Positions 1 to 6,600 of a stretch of DNA of 7,208 bases are shown piece after piece. Location: the NCBI GenBank assembly GCA_900553115.1, contig USCF01000049.1, forward strand, positions 1-7,208. The letters are read 5' to 3'. Source of the DNA: an uncultured Alphaproteobacteria bacterium. Its GTDB lineage: Bacteria > Pseudomonadota > Alphaproteobacteria > RF32 > CAG-239. The position numbers and the translations under genes are program-made. The notes beneath the pieces were generated by a model that searched no databases, had not been told where the DNA came from, and saw nothing but the letters and a program-made list of their open reading frames with translations. Each line of letters opens with the position of its first letter. The stretch's first letter is position 1.

Positions 1-240
1 GGTATACAAACCAGTGCAGATTTTCAAAAGAAATTTAAAGCTCTTGTTGCAACCATCGGTAAAGCTGTTCTCCATGTTTTCACTGCCGGAGGGAGCAAAG
101 TTGCAACCACTATTATTGACCATGTAGAAAGACTGCGTCAATTGCGTGAAAAATATCGCAAAGCTAAAGCTAAATTTGATAAAGCCCGTGCTAGAATAAA
201 TAAATTAGCTGGCCGAAAATCACCAAAGGAAGGTCAATAA
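1..240 (+). CDS. C-terminal tail of an upstream protein (5' partial), function unknown
   Basis: Reading frame 1 is open from the window edge to a TAA at 238-240, giving the last 79 residues of a protein whose start lies outside. The visible part has a short Ala/Val/Gly-rich stretch (about residues 14-38). It is followed by a very basic, probably helical segment rich in Lys, Arg and Ala (about residues 45-79, with pieces such as LREKYRKAKAKFDKARARI) that could form a coiled coil. Its stop is one base from the next start, so it belongs to the same operon. A basic helical tail after an Ala/Gly-rich stretch also ends the two large VirB6-like proteins downstream, so this could be the tail of another such paralog. 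That is inference from composition only. No catalytic motif is visible. Confidence 0.8.
   Translation, partial: GIQTSADFQKKFKALVATIGKAVLHVFTAGGSKVATTIIDHVERLRQLREKYRKAKAKFDKARARINKLAGRKSPKEGQ
226..233 (+). promoter_or_regulatory. Ribosome binding site for the 242 gene
   Basis: AAGGAAGG lies 8 bases before the ATG at 242, inside the last codons of the upstream gene. It supports the 242 start and suggests translation is coupled to the gene before it. Confidence 0.7.
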
Positions 241-241
241 A

Positions 242-835
242 ATGTTAAACAAGTGCATTAAACTTTTCTTTATCGTTTTCTTTCTGTTTGGTTCAATCTG
301 CCTGACAGCTGATTTAGCTTATGCCGATGACAACACCAACAACGCCGCAGCCGAAGAAGCCGAAACACAAGAAGAGCAAGATAACAAAACTTGCAACATG
401 GAGGCTATTCGAGAAGAATATTTTGGTCACAACGAGGAAGAAGCCGAAGAAAAATGCTGGTATTGCCGTATGGTAATTATTATGACCAACGCTTTTCTGC
501 AAGCCGCTGCCACAACCTTGCCTGTTACGCAAGAACTTGGTTATTTGATACTAAAGCTTGGCTTTTGCATTTGGCTGGCAATTTTCTTTTTAAAGCAGCT
601 TAGCGCCATGAACGGGATTACTCCTGGAAAAATGCTGCAAGAAGTAATGGTTATGGGGTTCAAATGCGCCTTTGCTTATTATGCCATTAAAGACGGATTG
701 CCTTTTATAAAAGACTATATTTTAAACCCTATTCTAATAACCGGCAACGATATTGGCTCTGCTATTTTGGATAAAATGCTGGAAGGTATGGATATCAATG
801 CAGGCGCTTCTGGTTTAATCTATGGAGCAGAATAA
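242..835 (+). CDS. Secreted/membrane protein resembling the first membrane half of a VirB6/TrbL-like channel protein
   Basis: This 197-aa protein begins with a Sec signal peptide (hydrophobic core about 8-24, likely cut after LAYA at 28). A strongly acidic segment (29-71) follows, then Cys72-x-x-Cys75, an amphipathic helix (about 77-93) and two membrane segments (about 99-119 and 134-150). The same order occurs at residues 298-400 of the large protein starting at 3592. Shared features are a Cys-Asn, then Tyr-Phe, then CxxC, then an IWLA segment followed by a Lys-Gln pair, then MLxE, a second membrane segment, and an Asn-Pro near its end. I therefore read it as a VirB6-like N-terminal half encoded alone, acting in the inner membrane with its cysteines in the periplasm. 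It lacks the later membrane segments of a full VirB6; those appear in the 1323 gene. The VirB6 link is by-eye homology. The secreted membrane nature is firm. Confidence 0.72.
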   Translation: MLNKCIKLFFIVFFLFGSICLTADLAYADDNTNNAAAEEAETQEEQDNKTCNMEAIREEYFGHNEEEAEEKCWYCRMVIIMTNAFLQAAATTLPVTQELGYLILKLGFCIWLAIFFLKQLSAMNGITPGKMLQEVMVMGFKCAFAYYAIKDGLPFIKDYILNPILITGNDIGSAILDKMLEGMDINAGASGLIYGAE

Positions 836-850
836 GAGACATAAAACAAA

Positions 851-855
851 AAGGA
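851..855 (+). promoter_or_regulatory. Ribosome binding site that fixes the 864 start
   Basis: AAGGA lies 8 bases before the ATG at 864. The in-frame ATG at 822 lies inside the preceding gene and would put a charged, Lys-rich stretch in front of the signal peptide, so 864 is the better start. Confidence 0.7.
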
Positions 856-863
856 ATTTGAAA

Positions 864-1310
864 ATGAACAGCTTAAAAAAAATACATATACTTATTTTAA
901 TTGGTATAACTTTTAATATTCAGTCTGTTTGCGCGCAAACGGCAGATTCCTCTTTGCCTTTTAGTTATTTGTTTCAGCAATCGGCGCAAAATCCAGAAAA
1001 CAGCGATATCTATCAAAAACAGATTATTGACCGCCGCAACACTTTGGGACAAAACAAAATATCCGAATCCGCTTACAAAATTGAGAATCTTATACCGCAT
1101 GCGCAAATAGAAAACCTAAAAACAATTGAAAAACAACTGGTTACCACAGATATTACGCCCAATAAATGGGATACTGTTCAAGATTCCGGTATAGAAAAAC
1201 TTGATAAATCAAAAATCATTGAAAAAATCTTTGATTATACCATCGCCGAAAATCAAAGAAAACTGCAAACCAGTTCTGTTTTAGATAATGATGACGGCCT
1301 AGAACAATAG
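864..1310 (+). CDS. Small secreted protein of unknown function
   Basis: From the ATG at 864 this encodes 148 residues. The first 24 or so form a clear Sec signal peptide: a Lys pair, then a hydrophobic ILILIGITF core, ending VCA before Gln-Thr. The cysteine in that region does not sit in a lipobox (QSVC lacks the usual small residue before Cys), so a lipoprotein is unlikely. The mature part is polar, about 124 residues, without cysteines or membrane segments, and probably mostly helical (Gln, Asn, Lys, Glu and Ile rich). I do not recognise the family. It lies between two genes that look like the two halves of a VirB6-like protein, with gaps of 28 and 12 bases. A periplasmic accessory subunit of the same apparatus is plausible. 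A VirB5-like role is possible by position, but no motif supports it. Confidence 0.8.
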   Translation: MNSLKKIHILILIGITFNIQSVCAQTADSSLPFSYLFQQSAQNPENSDIYQKQIIDRRNTLGQNKISESAYKIENLIPHAQIENLKTIEKQLVTTDITPNKWDTVQDSGIEKLDKSKIIEKIFDYTIAENQRKLQTSSVLDNDDGLEQ

Positions 1311-1312
1311 AC

Positions 1313-1316
1313 GGAG
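1313..1316 (+). promoter_or_regulatory. Ribosome binding site for the 1323 gene
   Basis: GGAG lies 6 bases before the ATG at 1323, within the 12-base gap after the previous stop. It supports this start, which also gives a well-formed signal peptide. Confidence 0.75.
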
Positions 1317-1322
1317 AATATA

Positions 1323-3608
1323 ATGTTGGCAATTTTACGAAAAATAAAATCTTTATTTATCCTGTTGCTGACAACAGGCGTGTTGCTGAGTGCCACCATT
1401 CGCAACGCCTATGCGGTCTATGACTTGGAAACATTGCGTGTTACATATACATTATGGAAGGAAATCGGCGGAGTTGCCAATAACTCGTCAATTCAACTGG
1501 TAGCAAACGTTATTACTAACCGTGTTAATGAATTTCGCAAAAAAGATCCAAACATCACATTCAGCGACGTCATTTTTCAAAAAAGTCAATTTCAAGGAGC
1601 TCCAAGTCCTAATGCGTCTGCTTCTGAATTATTAGCCTTTCTGAAACATGATGCCGGAACACAATTTAATAAATATCTGAATTTTGCCCAAAAAGCAATG
1701 AATGGCACCCTAAAAGACATAAGCCATGGCGCCACAGGTTTTAACCGTTCTAAAAAAAGACTTCCCGGAGAAACCACTTTGGTCGCAGACGAACAATGCC
1801 TTTATAAAAAAGGTTCATCCAATTGCGGTAACAAAGGCGGACACGGAAATGGTAAGGTTGATCACTACTTTTTCAAGGCTAAAGGTTTAAGAGTTCCAAA
1901 GCATAAGGCCGCCTATGGCTCTGGTACTGACAACTTACCAGAAAATTATCAAGGAGGCACCGACGTCATAGGTGATGATTCAGGAATTTCAGACGCCATA
2001 AATGGTATATCTGCAGCTTCTACAGAAGTAAGAGAGGAACCTGAATATGTAGAGCCTAGCGAATGCGCAGCCGCAGTGGATTCATCATCGACTTTACTAG
2101 ATGACAATCTAAATTCTAAAACGATGTTTGCTGATGACATTCTTATGAATATGAAATCAATGATGGTCAAAATAAATCAGTCCTTGGGTGCGCTTTCTAT
2201 GCTTGGACAAGGCTTGAGATGTTATTCTTGGGATATTGCTCCGCTTGAAATAGATTCAGTAAATCTGAGAATTATGCGTATGAACTTTTATATTCCGGGA
2301 ATGTTTATTGGTTTGACGGCTTTCTTTTTGAGCATGGCTATCGGCATGTACTTCATTGACATTTCTTTCAAACTTGGTTTTGCTGTGGTATTTTTACCGC
2401 TTAGCTTGAGTTTATGGCCATTTCCGCCAACAAAAGACAAGTTTATCGAAAATATCAGCATTGTCATTCGCAACGCTATGCTTTTTGCTTGTATATCTAT
2501 TGGTGTATCCTATGCCATCATCTTGATAAGTGAAGGCGTTTTATCCGGAGGTTGGAAAGATTTTTGGCTAATTGTAGATGACAGACTGCAAATGGCTGGA
2601 GAAAGTGAAGAGTATAACCAGAATATGCAGAAATTCACCGAATCCTTCTCCATAGACACCACCAAAGTTCTAATCATTATTTTCTGCTTGTTCTTCGCTT
2701 TCAAAATTGTAAGCTCCAGCGTTACCACTTATTTGAACAGATTCTTTGGCGAAGGTGCGCTTGGCGCTGCAGAAAACGCTATGCACCACATGGGTACCCA
2801 AGCTATGGGAACTCTCACAAATGCTACTGTTGGCAAAGCTGGAAGACTTGTCCGCGACATTGCGATAAATCAAACCGGACGGGGAATAGAAGCTATTGGT
2901 AACAAGGTTACTAAAAATCCTATTAACTCCAAATTTGGAGGCGGAACTTCTGGTGCTGGGGCAACTAAAGGAGGCGGTGCAAAACCGCAAAGTCCAGCTC
3001 CAAATCAAGATGGTGGTTCAAAGCAGGGCGGTAAAAACCAAGATACCGTTCCAAATCAAGGTGGTGATCCAAAACAAGATGGTAAAAACCAAGATGTCAT
3101 TCCTAATGGAAGTACCGGCTCCGGTTCTCAAAATAAAGAAAATTTTGACGATTTGAAATCTGCTAATATAAAACCGGCAACCACAAAAGAAAAAATAAAT
3201 GAGTTTACACGCCCTACCGGACATAGTTTGACTGTCGGTAATATGTTCAAGGCCATGCGTCACCCGCAGCAAACTTACCGCACGGTAAAACAGCTGGCTA
3301 AACAAGGCTCAAAAGACTGGAAAAATGCCGATGGCGTAAAAGGGAAAAGTAAGTTGATTTTGAAAAAATCCGGTCAAATTGCTCTCCGCAGCATCCGCGG
3401 CAACATAATTGAAGGAGCCGCCACTACGCAAAAAGTGCTGGGTAAGGTACTGACAGGTTTTGGTCGCAATCTTCAAAAGAAACCGGCTCAATGGCAAAAA
3501 GCGCGTGAAGATAGCCGAAAACACCGACCAGACATTAATTATGACACCTCTGGGCGCGACAGAAGAAAAGAAAAAGAATTGGGTATGACTAATGATGAAG
3601 ATTACTAA
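1323..3608 (+). CDS. SleB-like cell-wall hydrolase fused to a VirB6/TrbL-like membrane half
   Basis: The protein has 761 residues. Residues 1-31 are a Sec signal peptide (core about 11-24, ending NAYA). Residues 37-195 match the SleB-type hydrolase pattern. They show a Glu (E47, in LWKEIGG) placed like the catalytic Glu, followed by VITNRV, a QF at 89-90, an Ala-rich helix, GATGF (136-140) and a DHYFF (180-184) near the end. C159 and C168 may form a disulfide. Residues 275-477 resemble the second membrane half of the 3592 protein: a GxLxxLGxxxxC motif (C300), hydrophobic segments at about 323-345, 348-368, 380-404 and 447-466, then FFGE (474-477). The tail is Gly/Gln/Asn-rich (537-605), then basic. 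Expected role: a peptidoglycan-opening inner-membrane component of a type IV secretion or conjugation system. The hydrolase call is by motif, and activity is inferred. The 3' end overlaps the next gene by 17 bases. Confidence 0.75.
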   Translation: MLAILRKIKSLFILLLTTGVLLSATIRNAYAVYDLETLRVTYTLWKEIGGVANNSSIQLVANVITNRVNEFRKKDPNITFSDVIFQKSQFQGAPSPNASASELLAFLKHDAGTQFNKYLNFAQKAMNGTLKDISHGATGFNRSKKRLPGETTLVADEQCLYKKGSSNCGNKGGHGNGKVDHYFFKAKGLRVPKHKAAYGSGTDNLPENYQGGTDVIGDDSGISDAINGISAASTEVREEPEYVEPSECAAAVDSSSTLLDDNLNSKTMFADDILMNMKSMMVKINQSLGALSMLGQGLRCYSWDIAPLEIDSVNLRIMRMNFYIPGMFIGLTAFFLSMAIGMYFIDISFKLGFAVVFLPLSLSLWPFPPTKDKFIENISIVIRNAMLFACISIGVSYAIILISEGVLSGGWKDFWLIVDDRLQMAGESEEYNQNMQKFTESFSIDTTKVLIIIFCLFFAFKIVSSSVTTYLNRFFGEGALGAAENAMHHMGTQAMGTLTNATVGKAGRLVRDIAINQTGRGIEAIGNKVTKNPINSKFGGGTSGAGATKGGGAKPQSPAPNQDGGSKQGGKNQDTVPNQGGDPKQDGKNQDVIPNGSTGSGSQNKENFDDLKSANIKPATTKEKINEFTRPTGHSLTVGNMFKAMRHPQQTYRTVKQLAKQGSKDWKNADGVKGKSKLILKKSGQIALRSIRGNIIEGAATTQKVLGKVLTGFGRNLQKKPAQWQKAREDSRKHRPDINYDTSGRDRRKEKELGMTNDEDY
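1431..1907 (+). other. SleB-like (Hydrolase_2 type) domain region
   Basis: These bases encode residues 37-195 of the 1323 protein. Known SleB-type domains carry a Glu in an AEARGE-like segment, then a VLNRV helix, a QFS segment, a GATHY-like motif and a final H-x-F-Y strand. Here the counterparts are KEIGG (E47), VITNRV, SQF, GATGF and DHYFF. The order and spacing fit. The final residues of each motif vary, so this is a divergent member. Confidence 0.68.
3000..3101 (+). repeat. Tandem 51-base repeat, two copies plus a short partial third
   Basis: Unit 1 is 3000-3050 and unit 2 is 3051-3101. By hand they match at 41 of 51 positions. They encode two 17-residue units starting PNQ and sharing the GKNQD core, and a third begins with Pro-Asn-Gly at 3102. 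The repeat is in frame and lies in the Gly/Gln/Asn/Lys-rich linker of the 1323 protein, after the last membrane segment. It is likely a flexible spacer whose length can change by slippage or recombination. Confidence 0.85.
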
Positions 3609-6600
3609 TAACATAATCAAAAATATGCTTAAAGCATTGTCTATATCTACTTTGACAATGACATTATCTCTGTTGGCAAACTCAGATGTTTGGGCAAACT
3701 GCAACGGCACCACTCCACAATGCAGTGAAGCAGCAGAATGTAAACCTGCTACTAAAGGCAACGGCATTTTCTATCAAAATGCATCTACACGTATTGACAG
3801 CGCTTGTGTGTGGAAAAACACTAAAACTGATGAAAGCTGCTTTGACTCCGCACCTGTCAGCTGGGTGGGCAGTTACAATATGCCGGGGTATCGCGCCTGT
3901 TCATCTGGTAAGAATTGTAAAGGTGGTAAACGTAACCACCTTGGCAGCGACTTAGGCTCTGGAGGAAGAACAAATGTTATTGCCTACGCTGCGGCAGATG
4001 GTGTGGTTGCATTCTATAAGCAAAATTCCAGCTACAGCGGTCGAACACTTGTTATCCAACATGATAAAAAATGCAGTAGCAGTGGAAAGGGTAAAAGCAC
4101 ATATTCTACCCTTTACCGACATTTATTTAAAGTCGCGGTAAGAGTCGGGCAGCAAGTAAAAAAAGGAGACCCAATCGGAGTTGTCGGCGGTTCAAAATTC
4201 GTTAGTCATCTTTGCGACAACAGCGCACAAGCCAAAAACTGCAGTAATTTTTACGCCATTCACTTGCATCTTGAGGTTTTTGATGGCTTAAATGGTGCAG
4301 CGTCTACCGGATCTTCTAACACCTATATGTCTGCCTGCGGCAATATTCAAGCCCTTTGCGGCGGCTGCAGCAATGATATAGGAAGCTGCAAAAAAAACGG
4401 CGCCGTAACTTCTGCCACAGACAACAACACTGCAAATATTGACGGTCTTGAGGACGTAGGGGGCGTCTCCGCCGAGCCTAAATGCAACGCTTCAAGTTAT
4501 TTTGACAAAGAATCTTGCATGTTTTGCCCTCTTTTCAAAACACTATTCAACGCCGCCAGCGAAATCGCTTATATCGCTATAAAAAAATTATCAGCACCAA
4601 GCAAAGGTTTGGTGATTATCGGCTTTGCCATTTGGCTGGCTTATCTGATTATGAAACAGATTGCCTCGGTACAAAAAGCAGCTCCTGCAGATATGCTCAA
4701 AGAAATCATTTTCCAAGGGACACGTGTCGCTGTGGTGGTATTTATCTTAAGCGGAGATTTATTCCAAGTAATGGATTTAACCATCAACCCTGTGGTTGAA
4801 ACAGGGTTGACTTTTGCCCGCTCCTTAAATGAAAAATCTAATTGTCCGGAACAAAGCAGTTATCTAGAGGGCATACGCGGCTATGGAGCCGGCCTCAATG
4901 ATAACAACGAAGGCGGCTTGGCGCACAGTATGGGTACGTCCATTGTCTGCACCATAAAAAATTTGGAAGACACCGTCGGTTTGCTGGCTTCGCTCGGTAA
5001 CTATTCTATTTGCACAGCTTTCTATGACAGGGCTGTATGGAGCGGTGTAATCCCGCACCTTGGCTTTCTGACCACCGGTCTGTTTTTGTGGGGAGCCGGA
5101 ATGTTTTTGCTATTAACATTCCCATGGTGTTTGGTAGATGCCATTCTACAGCTTTGCATCGCCGCGGCAATGATTCCATGCAGTATCGCCGCCTACGCGT
5201 TTAAAGCAACAGCAAAATACATCAAAACAGTTTGGGACTTTTTCATGAACGCCATGTTTAACCTTGTGTTTTTGGCAGTTGTAACCTTTATTATCAACTC
5301 CATGTTCTTGGATTGGATTGGCTATAAAAATACAGATGTCGAAAGTTTTATAACTAATTTTGATCCCGAAAATTTTGTATATTCAGGAGATGGCGGATTA
5401 GCTTGGTGGGGATTGGCTTCATTCAAAATAGCGGCTGCATGTTTCTTGTTCTATTGTTTCTTTGGTGAAGCCGGACGTATGGCTCAAGTATTTGCCGCCG
5501 GCGCCGGTCTAACCGTTGGCTCGCAAGTTGGTTCATCAATAAACGACGCCGCGAAAAAAGCTGGTAAAGGCGCCGCTAAAATGGGTAAAAAAGCGGCGGG
5601 AGCCATTGGTGAAGGAGTTAACTCTTTGGCCGGCAACTGGGCTAGAAGTAAACTTAACCAAGCTAAAGGATTTGGTTTGCTCGCCCTTGGCGGCCGCAAA
5701 CTGCGAGATGAAAAAGGCAATGTTATCGGATATCAAGCTCGTTTCAAAATTCCGGGCTTTACCCAGACCAGAACCGTAACCAAAGATGCCAACGGCGTTT
5801 GGACGCAAAATAAAGAAACACACCAAAAAACCGCTGCAGATAAGATGTTTAAACCAATGAAAGACGAAAACGGCAATACTGTTTTTGGCGTAAAAACCGG
5901 TCGTAACCAATACGAACAAATGGAAAAATCTGTAGACGCAGCAACCGGAAACATTATCTACACATCTCAAGATGGACAAAGCAAATTAATCACCGACAAA
6001 GACGGTAATATTTTGCAATATAAAGGCAGTTCTGATAAAGAAATGAAAAATGAAGTACACAACGGAAGCGTCAGAACCATAAATGACTCCTTAATGAAAA
6101 AACGAGTTATGACCGATGCTAATGGCAATGTGATTGGCACAGATGTTAGTTTCAAAAACGTAAGTTCTAAGTATTTGATTAATAAAGACGGCAGCACCAA
6201 TATGCACGCATTTAATCAAATCATGAAAGGCGTTAGCGCCGAAAACAAAGCCGATGCCATGGCCGCTATGGTTGACATGCACATGGCTGCTCGCGGCCAA
6301 AATCTGGACAACAGATTTAAAAACCGTAAAGTTGAAATGGATAAAGACGGTAGTATTTCTATTACCCAAACCAATCATGACGGCAGCACCCAGCTAATAA
6401 AAGCCAAAATGATTGATGGTCAAATGGTTATAGATAATAAAACAACAGATAAAAACGGTAATATCACTTCAATCAAATCTAACGGCGTATTGACCAAAAC
6501 AGTCAACTATGAGCTGCTAAAAGACGGCTCCTATAAAGCTTCGACCAGATATACGTTTACCGATGAAGCGCACGGCCGCAGCCGCCTATCTCCGCCGCTG

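Noticed and set aside
864..935. A lipoprotein signal in the small secreted protein
   Set aside because: The residues before the cysteine (QSVC) do not fit a lipobox, and a standard signal peptidase I site (VCA) is present.
242..3608. The 242 and 1323 genes as fragments of a pseudogene
   Set aside because: Each has a ribosome site, a signal peptide and an uninterrupted frame, and a complete separate gene lies between them. This looks like functional division.
3309..3767. A 152-codon minus-strand frame across the junction of the two large genes
   Set aside because: It crosses two well-supported + strand genes, has no good ribosome site, and shows no recognisable motif.
3686..3955. An 89-codon + strand frame near the start of the large gene
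   Set aside because: It is an out-of-frame shadow. Frame 1 here encodes the signal-peptide end and the cysteine-rich lead into the M23 motif.
3592..4527. A phage endolysin or lysis cassette
   Set aside because: The hydrolase domains sit behind signal peptides on large multi-pass proteins with long tails. No holin, spanin or phage structural gene is visible.
4515..4799. A 94-codon + strand frame in another phase
   Set aside because: It overlaps the first membrane segments of the VirB6-like core, which read well in frame 1. The alternative product has no coherent features.
5536..5979. A 147-codon open frame on the minus strand
   Set aside because: It lies wholly inside the large + strand gene, which has intact M23 motifs and coherent domains. 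Its Phe/Val-rich product is the expected reverse reading of Lys/Asn-rich codons.
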